From: Planctomycetes bacterium syqfu | Lineage (GTDB): Bacteria > Planctomycetota > Phycisphaerae > Phycisphaerales > Phycisphaeraceae | DNA length: 64,000 nt | Reading direction: 5' to 3' | Assembly (NCBI GenBank): GCA_020974905.1 | Contig: CP087563.1 | Location: forward strand, 1,922,001 to 1,986,000 | Shown here: positions 37,281 through 46,606 of the stretch, piece after piece | Position numbering within the stretch: the first letter of the stretch is position 1 | How the letters are laid out: each line of letters opens with the position of its first letter | Translations under genes and position numbers: made by a program | The notes under the pieces: generated by a model | Seen by the model: the letters and a program-made list of their open reading frames with translations, nothing else | Database searches by the model: none | What the model was told of the DNA's origin: nothing

Positions 37281-38222
37281 ATGCGGATTCGAATGACACT
37301 GATTGTTCTGTTGCTTTGCTCGATTCAGGCTGTCACCTGGGGCCAGGAAAAGACCGTCAAGCTCCTGACCGTCGGCAACAGCTTTGCTGATAATGCACTC
37401 AGACATCTGCCCAAGATCGTCGAAGCCTCTGGCAACAAGCTCATCGTCGGCCGTGCCAATCTCGGTGGCTGCACCATGGAGCGTCACTGGAAACATGTCG
37501 AAAACTTCGAAGCAGGCAAAACCGACAAGTCCGGCAAACCCTACTCCGGCGGCAAATACAGCCTCAAGGATCTGCTGGTCAAAGAAAAATGGGATGCGGT
37601 CACCATTCAACAGGTCAGTTGGAAAAGCCACGATCTGACAACCTACTATCCCTATGTCACCAATCTCGTTCAATACATCCGCAAACACAGCCCCGACGCT
37701 CAGATTTACTGTCAGCAAATCTGGGCTTACCGCGTGGACGATCCGCGATTCTCCCCGTCCAACACCAAGCCCGGTGAGCCGCTCTCTCACAAAGAGATGT
37801 ACGAAATGATCCGCAAGAACTACCTGCACATTGCCAAGGAGTTTGCGCTGACGATCCTGCCCAGCGGTGATGCGATGTACCTGGCGGACACCGATCCCAA
37901 GTGGGGTTACAAGCCCGTTGAAGGTTTCGACAAGTCCAAGGCCCAACACCCCGATCTGCCTGATCAAACGCATTCGCTGCACGTCGGTTACCGTTGGCGC
38001 AAGAACAAGGAAGGCAAGCAATACCTTGCCATGGACGGACATCACGCCAACCGGGCCGGCGAGTATCTGATCGGTTGTGTCTGGTTTGAAGTGCTCTACG
38101 GTCAAAGCGTGGTGGATAACAGCTATGTCCCCAAAGACATGGACGCTGAGTATGCAGCCTTTTTGCGTCAGACCGCCCACAAAGCCGTGGCCGATCTCCA
38201 GGCCGAGTTGGCAGGCAAGTAA
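37281..38222 (+). CDS. Exported DUF4886/SGNH-like hydrolase
   Basis: 313 residues from the ATG at 37281, with GGAG 9 nt upstream; the frame is open from 37071 but the earlier part overlaps the divergent MlaE gene and has no family support. MRIRMTLIVLLLCSIQAVTWG-Q is a signal peptide. LLTVGNSFADNALRHLPKIV is the DUF4886 nucleophile block, and DGHHANRAGEYLIG carries the C-terminal His. The protein probably hydrolyses an ester on a polysaccharide in the periplasm or outside. It stands alone between MlaE and a repeat-rich region. Confidence 0.85.
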   Translation: MRIRMTLIVLLLCSIQAVTWGQEKTVKLLTVGNSFADNALRHLPKIVEASGNKLIVGRANLGGCTMERHWKHVENFEAGKTDKSGKPYSGGKYSLKDLLVKEKWDAVTIQQVSWKSHDLTTYYPYVTNLVQYIRKHSPDAQIYCQQIWAYRVDDPRFSPSNTKPGEPLSHKEMYEMIRKNYLHIAKEFALTILPSGDAMYLADTDPKWGYKPVEGFDKSKAQHPDLPDQTHSLHVGYRWRKNKEGKQYLAMDGHHANRAGEYLIGCVWFEVLYGQSVVDNSYVPKDMDAEYAAFLRQTAHKAVADLQAELAGK

Positions 38223-38269
38223 AAACCAAGGCAACTCGAATAATTCATCTCGATGTCGTCTTTGAGTCC

Positions 38270-38547
38270 GTCATTCCTGCGAAGTGAAATGATCCACGTC
38301 TCTTGACCAAGTTGAGCACAGGATGTTAATCCGGTGCCCGTGATGCATACGTTCATCCAGGGGGCACTGGGTTAACACGCGGTGCTCAATTTTCGCATGT
38401 TTGATCGTGCGTCAGTTCAAGCTTTACAACAAATCACATAAACAATCGCCCACTTCCGTCACTCCCGCGCCCCCGGAAGACGAAAGTCCAGTGGAACTTG
38501 CATGTGTACACAGAATGCCACTGGATTCCCGCCTTCGCGGGAATGAC
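38270..38547. repeat. MITE-like composite palindromic element, copy 2
   Basis: This 278-bp element has the same plan as the copy at 30436-30708. The left end is GTCATTCCTGC and the right end GCGGGAATGAC. Unit A (about 38309-38390) has TTGAGCAC/GTGCTCAA arms, and degraded unit B is at 38458-38547. The A-to-B spacing is 67 bp in both copies. It again sits between convergent gene ends (DUF4886 and GGDEF). It is more diverged than copy 1. Confidence 0.7.
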
Positions 38548-38590
38548 GAGATCAACGAAGGCTTGGAGTTAATGATTTGAAATGCTCTAA

Positions 38591-38691
38591 CCGGTGCCCG
38601 TGATGCATACGTTCATCCAGGGGCACTGGGTTGACACGCGGTGCTCAATTTTCGCATGTTTGATCGTGCGTCAGTTCAAGCTTTACAACAA
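38591..38691. repeat. 101-bp direct duplication of unit A and its flank
   Basis: This stretch repeats 38331-38432, beginning CCGGTGCCCGTGATGCATAC, with one base deleted and one A/G change. The repeats are 260 bp apart in the same orientation, so the duplication is recent. The left arm of unit A is missing in this copy. No gene is seen in the rest of the 38223-38728 gap. Confidence 0.85.
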
Positions 38692-38728
38692 CGCGAATGA
38701 GAAGTCGCCATCGATTGATACACATCCC

Positions 38729-40342
38729 TCAGGATGCTGCACGCGAGAGATTCAGTTTTTCTTTGTGAATCCGCTTATTGCCGTACATCTGCCGATCGGC
38801 ATACTCCAGCAAGGCATCCGGTGTTGTGCCGTTTTCCGGGAAGAGGGCAACACCAATCGAGGCCCCCACCGTGACGTCACCTTTGCTTGTGGACACCGGC
38901 TCGTAAACGCGGGACATGACCTTCTCACCAATGAGCATCGCATCGGTCTTGTCCTTGATCTCCGAAAGCAGAATCGCAAATTCATCGCCACCAATACGGG
39001 CAACCGTATCCGTCTTGCGCACCGCAGAAAGCATCCGGGCAGCAACGGCTTGAAGCAGTTCATCACCAATATGATGACCATATTGATCGTTGATCGGTTT
39101 AAAACCATCCAGATCGATATACAACACCGCACACAGGCGATCATGGCGAGCAGACAGCGAAACGGCGTGATCCATACGTTCAGTCAACAGAACACGATTG
39201 GCTAACCCCGTGACATTGTCATGATGAGCGTTATGCGACAACTGGCGATGTTCGTCGGTGTAATTGACCATCGTCCGGGCCAATCCCCAACAGGGTACCA
39301 GGGAAAGAACAATCCAGACCAGCGTGATCATCAGGCATTGATTGATGATCTGCTTGCGATACCCCTGAATCACACTTGCGGGTAAAAGTGCGACCTGCTT
39401 GATCAACGTATCTTCCACGACAAAGTCTTTCTCTGAGTCCCCCAGTGTCTGTCGGGTACTGACAATACTGGAAGTATCCTGTAAATCATATGTATCAAAG
39501 TCATAGACCTGATCGCTCAGAACAAACTCACCATCCTTCTGATTCTTGATTCGATCCCATGCATCGGGATACATCATGGCAAAGTTCACCCCCTTGCCTT
39601 TGGGCTTGAACTGTCCCCACTCAAACGCCTTGTCCGGATGCATGATCCAATAACCATCATGTGTCAGGAGCATGAAGTCCGCCTGCTCATGGGTCGACGA
39701 TTCGCGAACGGTATTCAAATAGTCCGACACATTGAAGTTGATGACCAGTGTGCCAGCGCGCTGTTGCTTGCTGTCATACACACCGACACCGAATCGGATG
39801 GTGGGTTTGAACGGCAACTCCGGCACGCCGTTTTCATGATTGACATCAATGGGCGAAATATAAATCCGCCCCTTGCGCAGCTTGGCCGATTCCTTGTAGT
39901 AATATCGCTCAGACTTATTACTCAATTCGTCCTTGGGTATATCCACAGCCACACGATCATTGTATTCAAGACGAACGGCCTCCATCCCACCTGGACACAA
40001 AAAACGGATTTGATCATATTCCGGATGCTCCATCATCATACGTCGCCAAAAGGCAACCAACGATTCACGATTCTCCGGACTCTTCTGGTCAGCAAAGTCA
40101 TTGATAATCTGATTATCCGCCAGCAGACGGATATCGCTGATCACGCTGGTCAATGCGGTATGAAAGATTTTCTGGTGCATCTGAATTTCAGACAGCGAAG
40201 ACGCATCGGCACGAGAGAAAAATCCGCTGATCTGAATGCGGTAGTAATAGACATTGACCAAAGCGCACAAGGACATGGATATGCCAAAGACAAGGGCATA
40301 ACACAGTATCGTAAAATTTTTTGGCTTTGCGAAATATCTCAT
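38729..40342 (-). CDS. Membrane-bound diguanylate cyclase with large extracytoplasmic sensor
   Basis: About 537 residues from the ATG at 40342 (AGGA 8 nt upstream; the frame extends to a TTG). A first membrane helix lies at about 11-33 and a second at about 335-358. Between them are about 300 residues of Cache-like sensor (EYDQIRFLCPGGMEAVRLEYND, YYYKESAKLRKGRIYISPIDV, DGYWIMHPDK). The GGDEF domain (about 380-530) is intact, with GGDEF at 451-455 and the inhibitory I-site RKTD at 442-445. It should make c-di-GMP in response to an external ligand and be feedback-inhibited. c-di-GMP usually governs attachment and exopolysaccharide. Confidence 0.92.
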   Translation of the reverse strand: MRYFAKPKNFTILCYALVFGISMSLCALVNVYYYRIQISGFFSRADASSLSEIQMHQKIFHTALTSVISDIRLLADNQIINDFADQKSPENRESLVAFWRRMMMEHPEYDQIRFLCPGGMEAVRLEYNDRVAVDIPKDELSNKSERYYYKESAKLRKGRIYISPIDVNHENGVPELPFKPTIRFGVGVYDSKQQRAGTLVINFNVSDYLNTVRESSTHEQADFMLLTHDGYWIMHPDKAFEWGQFKPKGKGVNFAMMYPDAWDRIKNQKDGEFVLSDQVYDFDTYDLQDTSSIVSTRQTLGDSEKDFVVEDTLIKQVALLPASVIQGYRKQIINQCLMITLVWIVLSLVPCWGLARTMVNYTDEHRQLSHNAHHDNVTGLANRVLLTERMDHAVSLSARHDRLCAVLYIDLDGFKPINDQYGHHIGDELLQAVAARMLSAVRKTDTVARIGGDEFAILLSEIKDKTDAMLIGEKVMSRVYEPVSTSKGDVTVGASIGVALFPENGTTPDALLEYADRQMYGNKRIHKEKLNLSRAAS

Positions 40343-40719
40343 CAGCAATGTCCTTGTTCACGCTGGAACATCTTTTCTCAAAGTCATCTATTAAGCCACT
40401 ATCGAAAATATACGTCACATACTCAATCGTGGAAGTCACATTTCGAGTATGAAAATGGCCTGATCGTGCCTATTCATACAGATATCGGACATCCAGGATC
40501 AACTTTAGTCGTAATAAACGATGTACCCATTGGGAACTCAGATAAAAAGATCGGACAGATATGCAGTCAAGCACGCGGTTGTCGTTTCAATTGATACAAA
40601 CAATTCGAATGGTATATGTCCAGAGAAAGCACACTTGTGATCAAAGCAATCAACAAGGCTATCCAATGTATTTTAAATCGATTCGGGCATTTAGAGTATT
40701 TAATCCTCCTTTTGCACAT

Positions 40720-40775
40720 TAAAGCCCGGGGGTTTTAACTCCCGGGTTCCTGGGGTCTAAAGCCCCCAGGCTTTA
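40720..40775. repeat. Three-hairpin palindromic repeat
   Basis: Outer 13-bp arms TAAAGCCCGGGGG and CCCCCAGGCTTTA pair with one mismatch. Inside are CCCGGG...CCCGGG and CCTGGGG...CCCCAGG hairpins, so the element can fold in more than one way. It lies in the 484-bp gap between the GGDEF gene and the FAD oxidoreductase, where no gene can be supported, and may act as a terminator. Confidence 0.6.
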
Positions 40776-40826
40776 TAGGATCAATTCGGAAGATAGAGAT
40801 TCATTCGTTGAACTGCGCTAAATCGA

Positions 40827-42236
40827 TTAAAGACGAATCAGCGGGACGTTCTGCGCGATGAGTTCTGAACGTAACTTGTGTGTGTCCACACTGGCGGTGC
40901 TGTTGGTCTGAGCCATGGCCGCAGCGGTTCCCGCGGATTGGCCGAGTTGCATGGCATTGACCATCACGCGAATCGCCCCCGCCGAGTCATGCTCCGCTCC
41001 GATACACCGCCCCGCTGCCAATACATTGGATAAGCCTTTGGGGATTTGCGATCGGAACGGGACCGACCAGCAAAGCGTGTCGCGTTTGGGGGCATCCATG
41101 GGTTGGTCATCCCAACGCGAGAGCGTACTTCGACGTTTGCCATCAACGACGTTGGTCATGCCATCCAGATGTTCAAAGGTAATGCCCGGGCCACTGGGAT
41201 TGTGGATGTCAATCGGATACGTGCCTTGAATGACCGTATCAGCAAATTGGTGTCCGGTGAGAATCTCCTGGCGCGAAACCTGATATTCGGCAAGAATCCG
41301 GTGACTTTCACGAATACCAATCTGGGCTGGAATCTCAACCAATCGCGCTTTGCCCCACCCCGGCATGCCCCGGAGTTTATTCATCAGCCATTGCAATTGC
41401 ATGCGTCCTTCCACTTCGCTGCGTGAAAAGTCCATCGCATCAGACGCATTGATATTCAGTACACGCACTCCCGCGAGCATCCGTTCATCATCCGTCTGAG
41501 GCATGACCGTTCCCCATAGAAAACAGGGGTAATACTCGCCGTTGTAATCCATCGGCTCAGCAAACAATTCGTCCTGAACTTCATGTAGCGGCTTGGCATC
41601 CTTATCCACATTGTCCACGCGGAAACACAACGACGGCGGCTGACATTGATGCTGGGCATTGCCCAACTGGGTCTGCAAACCCGCACGACAGATCAAGTCC
41701 GCATCGCCGGTGCAGTCGATAAATTGATCGGCTTCAATGGCCAATCGACCGGACTTGGTTTCAATCAACACCGTCGTCATGCGATCACCATCACAAATGA
41801 CATCCGACACCCAGGTATGCAGCAGCAGCTTCACACCTGCATCCAGAACAAGGTTGTCAAAGACCAGCTTGCTGACATGCGGATCAATCACCCATTGGCC
41901 GGTGCCGTCTTCTTTCTGGTTGTAAGCAGCGGCTTGATCCACGAGCGTGGAGATGATCTCATCCACCAAACCGCCGATGACTTTGGTCTGCTTGTCCATC
42001 CCGAGCATGGTATGCCAGATGTTGACGATGGCAGCCGTCGCCATCCCGCCGAGGAAACCGTGGCGTTCAACGAGAATGACCTTGCGTCCCATCCGAGCCG
42101 CAGCGGTGGCAGCACAGACCCCCGCGGGTCCGCCTCCCAGCACGGCGACATCAAAACGTTCAAGCACTTTGACCTGCTTGGCAGGCTGGGTAATCGTGCG
42201 ACCGGAAACGAGCTGTGGGGTGAAGTTGTTTTGCAT
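40827..42236 (-). CDS. FAD-dependent oxidoreductase (FAD_oxidored family)
   Basis: About 469 residues from the ATG at 42236; a TTG at 42263 is the other possible start and neither has a strong ribosome site. The dinucleotide fold VAVLGGGPAGVCAATAAARMGRKVILVERHGFLGG is at about residues 30-65, and IDCTGDADLICRAG marks the second FAD block. A C-terminal NVLAAGRCIGAEHDSAGAIRVM completes the site. Members are common in planctomycete carbohydrate loci, but the substrate is not known. It follows the AraC gene by 53 bp on the same strand and may be controlled by it. Confidence 0.85.
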   Translation of the reverse strand: MQNNFTPQLVSGRTITQPAKQVKVLERFDVAVLGGGPAGVCAATAAARMGRKVILVERHGFLGGMATAAIVNIWHTMLGMDKQTKVIGGLVDEIISTLVDQAAAYNQKEDGTGQWVIDPHVSKLVFDNLVLDAGVKLLLHTWVSDVICDGDRMTTVLIETKSGRLAIEADQFIDCTGDADLICRAGLQTQLGNAQHQCQPPSLCFRVDNVDKDAKPLHEVQDELFAEPMDYNGEYYPCFLWGTVMPQTDDERMLAGVRVLNINASDAMDFSRSEVEGRMQLQWLMNKLRGMPGWGKARLVEIPAQIGIRESHRILAEYQVSRQEILTGHQFADTVIQGTYPIDIHNPSGPGITFEHLDGMTNVVDGKRRSTLSRWDDQPMDAPKRDTLCWSVPFRSQIPKGLSNVLAAGRCIGAEHDSAGAIRVMVNAMQLGQSAGTAAAMAQTNSTASVDTHKLRSELIAQNVPLIRL

Positions 42237-42289
42237 GTGAGAATTTTGACATGTCAACGCCAATCCGGCTATAGCGTCAATGCATCAAC

Positions 42290-43081
42290 TCATTGCGCCG
42301 ATGCACGATCCTGCTTCGGCGAGATGCCCCAGCATTGGCGATATTGACGTGAAAAATGCATTGGATCAGCGTACCCCACCGCAAATCCGACTTCCTGGAC
42401 ACTCTTGTCGGTGGTCAACAGTAAAAACCGGGCTTTGCGCAGACGCAACATCTGGACATACTGCGTCGGACTCATATCGGTCGCCTGTTTAAAGACCTTG
42501 CGGAAGTGATTGGCACTGAGTCTTGCCTGCTCATGCAGTTGCTCAATAGCGTCGGTTTTCTCGAAGTTGGCTGACAGCCATTTGAGCACTTTGCCTATGG
42601 ATGGATGACGCACCGACTCTGTTTCAGTCGCATCCGAATCCACCGCCAAGGCATAACGCACCAGCAGCGTCTGCAGTAGACTGTTGATCTCAAGCAAACG
42701 TGTCGAATCGTTGGTTGACCAGCAGTCAATCACGCGGTCAAAGAGCGCATGATCCAAATCATTCGCACGAACAGCTTGGGTAGAAATGTGATCATTCACC
42801 GGTAAAAGATGCACAAACTCCACCCAGACCATCTGCACCGATTGACTGACCACCTGCCAATGCCGCCGTGTGAGTTGCGGCACCAGCCAGAGATCACCTT
42901 TGCGATATGACACCTCACCGGTCGGATAGTGATAAGCCAACTTGCCTTTGGTCAACAGCAGCAACCTGGCAGAGGGTGTCACCGTCTCACGCAGCACATG
43001 CCCCCGCTTGTATGTCGCATCACCGACATAACAGACGGCACGCGGGCAGGACAACAGTGACTGGGCAAGGTTCAGCGACAT
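42290..43081 (-). CDS. AraC-family transcriptional regulator
   Basis: 264 residues from the ATG at 43081; a GTG two codons upstream is also possible. The N-terminal part is an AraC_binding-like cupin (LLLLTKGKLAYHYPTGEVSYRKGDLWLVPQ). The C-terminal two helix-turn-helices are clear (LHEQARLSANHFRKVFKQATDMSPTQYV and VQEVGFAVGYADPMHFSRQYRQCWGISP). It lies between the LamG/beta-helix gene (38 bp upstream) and the FAD oxidoreductase, all on the minus strand. Confidence 0.9.
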   Translation of the reverse strand: MSLNLAQSLLSCPRAVCYVGDATYKRGHVLRETVTPSARLLLLTKGKLAYHYPTGEVSYRKGDLWLVPQLTRRHWQVVSQSVQMVWVEFVHLLPVNDHISTQAVRANDLDHALFDRVIDCWSTNDSTRLLEINSLLQTLLVRYALAVDSDATETESVRHPSIGKVLKWLSANFEKTDAIEQLHEQARLSANHFRKVFKQATDMSPTQYVQMLRLRKARFLLLTTDKSVQEVGFAVGYADPMHFSRQYRQCWGISPKQDRASAQ

Positions 43082-43118
43082 GCCCACAGTTTACCAATGC
43101 CTGTGCATTTGCGTCACA

Positions 43119-46100
43119 TTACGGGTAGACACCCAGATCACTGATATCGCTCTGGTAATAAGGTCCGGGATTGGTCACGACATTCCCGCCGGTGATGATA
43201 CCAGTGGAATTCATGATCGTGATGGCAAAGGGCGCGGTCAGATTCTTGTTCATGCCGGCATCAGCGCCGTGCTTGATATGTGATTGATTGATACTGTTGT
43301 TCTGAATCTGGCCATTGATCAGACCATTGACTGCGATACCTGCTGAATAGGTGTAGTCGATATCGTTATTAAATATCTGAACATTGGCATTGCCCTGCCC
43401 CCATGCATAACTGTTTGATCGGTGATAGGCACTATGCCCGACCTGAATCGCAGCGATGGCCTGGGAGTCGGGGCCGATGACACTGCTGATCATGGTGTTG
43501 GTCAACGTGTTGTTACTGACAATCATATTGCGGACAAAATCCCCATAGCCAAAGGGATATTCGCCACCCATGAGAATACCGGGCAGGTATGTGTAGTCGA
43601 TCACGTTGTTGTCAACGACACCATCAGGTGCCATCAGAAGCAAGCCACGCGCACGGGTGTTGTGAAACGTGCTGTCTTTGATGGTGTAGGTATCAGGATA
43701 ACCCCGACGCAAAGCGATCGCGTCCCCGACCTGGATGGTATCGACGGTTGGCTGTGAGAATGTCAACGTTGCCTGATACCACGTGGTGGGTGCCGTCTTA
43801 CCGACCTCTGAGTAATGCGTGCTGATGATGGTTGGGAGTATGCCTGTGAATGTACCGTCATAGGTAATCGATGCCAGTTGTAGTTCGTTTTGCGGCGAAA
43901 AATCGCCAAAGGTCATGGGACGAAGCACGTCGCCGAGTTCAGACATCTGAACCATGCGCTGCAAATCGGTAGCATCAAAATAGATCACGCGGACTTGTGT
44001 ATCGCTGATAACTTCAGAGACTGTCACGACCGGCGCGGAGATGTTCACGCCATCATCCCCCATGTATCCAAAGTTACATTGATCCAGCGTCAACGTGCCG
44101 GAACTGAGGATGTAATTCAAACCATCCGCATTGGTGGAGAACAAGGGATCTTCTGTTGCACCAGAAGGTTTGGGTGCCCGTTTGATGGTTGCGCGAAGAT
44201 AGTTATCGCCCGAACAATACCGAAATGAAACCGCAAGCGATGAGGAGGAGAGAAACGCGATATCTTCCAGCCGCGTTGTCGAACTTTGCTTGACACTTAA
44301 TGGGAAACCGTATCCGCGAATGGGTAAGGCCAGCTTGTCGCCGACGGTAGCCGTCGCACTGGATAGAAGCTGACCATGCGTATCATCAATCCGCAGCACA
44401 TTACTCCCACCAACCGCGCCAAACCAACCATGGTCCGGCAAAAGTTTGCCATCAACACCGGAAAAGAAACACGAGCACCCATGAAAATTCGCCATGTTCT
44501 GGGTGGTGAGTTTCGGATAACCCGCGTGCGTCGTGAAGTCATAAATCCACTGCGAACCGTTTGGAGTTATGTTGGTGATGGTGGCCTGAACGATGGGGAT
44601 GGGATGGACAGCAATGGAAAAATCTTTGAGGGTGATCTGGTCTGAACCGTTGATTGTCAACGCAGGACCATCGATGTGATCCAGAATCAAGGTGGTGTCA
44701 TCCATGCCCGCTCCCTGAAGCGTAAATGCCTGGATGTTGTTCAGCCCCACCCCTGGCGTATCCAGATAAAACTCACCAGCGGGTAAGATCAATTCATTGC
44801 CTTGAGCATAAGCCAGGTAAAGCGCATCGCGTAACGCGATCTTCTGCTTGCCGGCGTCCGTGTAGATGTAGTCATTGATATCAAGTGTATCACCGGGTGA
44901 ACCTGCCAAGGTGTAAATAGCCATCGGACTCAGGGCCGTGTCGTAGATGCGCAGGTCATCCATCGCGCCACTGAATGCCTGTCCGTTGGAACTGAAGTTG
45001 GCACCAATCACGACATCGGTACTTGCTTGAGCAATGATGTCATCCATCTGCCCAAAGCTTTGAGACAAAGGTGACATGATCCCGTTGATATAGAACTGGA
45101 TACCGCCGCGCGTGGTGCCTTCAGTTGCCGCAGTATCGACGACAAGCGTGATGTGGGTCCATTGGTTGGCGGTTAACGTTGCCACGGTTTGTCGGGACCA
45201 TGTCGAATTGGTTGTCGTCCGGAGTGTGAAGACAAGTTGGCCATCGGGTTTAATCGCGTAAAACCAGCCAGCAGTCCCCGTCCATTTGCCAGCGATCCCG
45301 CGCGTAAAATTGCCAGTACCCGCTCCGTCCCATTTGATCCAGGCCGATAGCGTCATCGCGTCACCACTTTGAGATAAAGCAAAACGATTTGAACTGTCGG
45401 GCAAGATGAGCATGCTGCCGAGACTGGATGTGGGGTTAAGTGTCTCAAACGTCCCTGCCCATTGGCTGCTGTCCGGTGTATTGCTGACAAACTGGACATC
45501 AGGTGTGGTGCCTGCATAGGTGCTTGTGTCTTGAAGGACGGTCCCGGGAACACTGCCTGTGGATTGGAAATTTGCCGATGACTGAGCGTCTTCAAAGTTA
45601 ATGTGATATCGAAGTGATTGAGCTTGATGTAACAAGTGAATCTGATTTTCGGCCAAAGCAACATCATGAATCTGCACAGCATCCAGGCTGCCATTAAGTG
45701 CCCGAGCGTTCCCGGAAAAACCACAGCCAATGACAACTGCGGTATCAACGGGCGCAATGACATCACCGATAGCGCCCATTCCCTGAGACAACGGAGCGAC
45801 CTTGCCATCGATGTAGAATCGAATCCCGCCATCTGTCTTGCTGTAGCTTGGTGCATCATTATCAATCACCAAAGCGACATGCGTCCATTGACCTTGTGTC
45901 AATGTTGCTTCGGATTTGCGGGACCATGTTGCAGCAGTATTGGTACGCAACATGAAATAGAGATTGCCTTGCGGTGTGATGGAGAATGACCAACCGAGAT
46001 TACTCGCCCATTTCCCTGCCAGGCCGCGATCCAGATTCCCGGTCCCCGGCCCATTCCACTTGACCCACATGGCAAGGGTCATTTCATCTGAGCTTGAAGA

Positions 46101-46424
46101 AAGTTGCAAACGGGTATTGCTATCCGGCAAAACGAGCATCGGGCCAACATTGTCGTTGCTTGGCATGGTTGTCAAGACGGCTGCAAAGGCACTTTGATCC
46201 GGTGTTTGATTGTCATACGCAATATCAGGCGTTTGCGTGGATAAATAATCGGTATCAAGCACCACCGAACCGCCAACGGTCCCGGTGGATTGATACGTTG
46301 CATTGCCTTGCGAATCGTTAAAACGCAACTCGTAAAGCATGGCTGCATCCAGCCGACTCACGAGCCCCAACAAACATAAACCCAGTACAAAAACAACGCA
46401 TTGATCCCAATGTTTACCGTGCAT
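43119..46424 (-). CDS. Exported protein with two LamG-like domains and a beta-helix
   Basis: About 1101 residues from the ATG at 46424, with AGGAGA 6 nt upstream. A signal peptide (CVVFVLGLCLLGLVSRLDAA) is followed by two tandem concanavalin/LamG-like domains (about 30-215 and 225-415), each with a WVKWNGPGTGN or WIKWDGAGTGN block. From about 440 onward there is a pectate-lyase-like right-handed beta-helix (ALYLAYAQGNELILPAGEFYL, FTLQGAGMDDTTLILDHIDG, later NNDIDYTYSAGIAVNG and NNSINQSH). It probably binds and perhaps cleaves an extracellular polysaccharide. It lies downstream of the GH71-like gene on the same strand, 182 bp away. Confidence 0.78.
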   Translation of the reverse strand: MHGKHWDQCVVFVLGLCLLGLVSRLDAAMLYELRFNDSQGNATYQSTGTVGGSVVLDTDYLSTQTPDIAYDNQTPDQSAFAAVLTTMPSNDNVGPMLVLPDSNTRLQLSSSSDEMTLAMWVKWNGPGTGNLDRGLAGKWASNLGWSFSITPQGNLYFMLRTNTAATWSRKSEATLTQGQWTHVALVIDNDAPSYSKTDGGIRFYIDGKVAPLSQGMGAIGDVIAPVDTAVVIGCGFSGNARALNGSLDAVQIHDVALAENQIHLLHQAQSLRYHINFEDAQSSANFQSTGSVPGTVLQDTSTYAGTTPDVQFVSNTPDSSQWAGTFETLNPTSSLGSMLILPDSSNRFALSQSGDAMTLSAWIKWDGAGTGNFTRGIAGKWTGTAGWFYAIKPDGQLVFTLRTTTNSTWSRQTVATLTANQWTHITLVVDTAATEGTTRGGIQFYINGIMSPLSQSFGQMDDIIAQASTDVVIGANFSSNGQAFSGAMDDLRIYDTALSPMAIYTLAGSPGDTLDINDYIYTDAGKQKIALRDALYLAYAQGNELILPAGEFYLDTPGVGLNNIQAFTLQGAGMDDTTLILDHIDGPALTINGSDQITLKDFSIAVHPIPIVQATITNITPNGSQWIYDFTTHAGYPKLTTQNMANFHGCSCFFSGVDGKLLPDHGWFGAVGGSNVLRIDDTHGQLLSSATATVGDKLALPIRGYGFPLSVKQSSTTRLEDIAFLSSSSLAVSFRYCSGDNYLRATIKRAPKPSGATEDPLFSTNADGLNYILSSGTLTLDQCNFGYMGDDGVNISAPVVTVSEVISDTQVRVIYFDATDLQRMVQMSELGDVLRPMTFGDFSPQNELQLASITYDGTFTGILPTIISTHYSEVGKTAPTTWYQATLTFSQPTVDTIQVGDAIALRRGYPDTYTIKDSTFHNTRARGLLLMAPDGVVDNNVIDYTYLPGILMGGEYPFGYGDFVRNMIVSNNTLTNTMISSVIGPDSQAIAAIQVGHSAYHRSNSYAWGQGNANVQIFNNDIDYTYSAGIAVNGLINGQIQNNSINQSHIKHGADAGMNKNLTAPFAITIMNSTGIITGGNVVTNPGPYYQSDISDLGVYP

Positions 46425-46568
46425 TTTTCGTCTCCTGTGTGAAATGCATGCGATGTGGACGTGCAATCAAAATCAATCCAATGGATAAGCTGCAGCAGAC
46501 CTGCTGGTGTTAACAGCAGATCGCTGGATGCATTGCATTGAATCAATCAGTTCAGATTGTCTATCTCA

Positions 46569-46597
46569 AATACATTCAGGCATCAGGCCTGTGTATT
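46569..46597 (-). terminator. Hairpin after the GH71-like gene
   Basis: AATACA-c-AGGC-ctgat-GCCT-gaa-TGTATT forms an interrupted stem about 10 nt after the stop at 46607. There is no T-run behind it, so it may be a weak or Rho-type terminator, or a processing site. The rest of the 46425-46606 gap holds no gene. Confidence 0.3.
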
Positions 46598-46606
46598 GAA
46601 TTCGCA

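Noticed and set aside
37260-38234. 324-codon open frame on the minus strand opposite the DUF4886 gene
   Set aside because: It mirrors a gene with a signal peptide and recognisable SGNH blocks, and its translation shows no domain or ribosome site.
39638-40594. 318-codon plus-strand frame opposite the GGDEF gene
   Set aside because: The antisense gene has an intact GGDEF domain and membrane segments; this frame looks like a shadow rich in His/Ile from reversed codons.
40343-40719. Possible small gene or RNA in the 5' gap of the GGDEF gene
   Set aside because: No open frame with a ribosome site, no tRNA-like cloverleaf and no conserved structure could be seen.
41646-42347. 233-codon plus-strand frame opposite the FAD oxidoreductase
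   Set aside because: The minus-strand gene has clear FAD-binding motifs; this frame has none.
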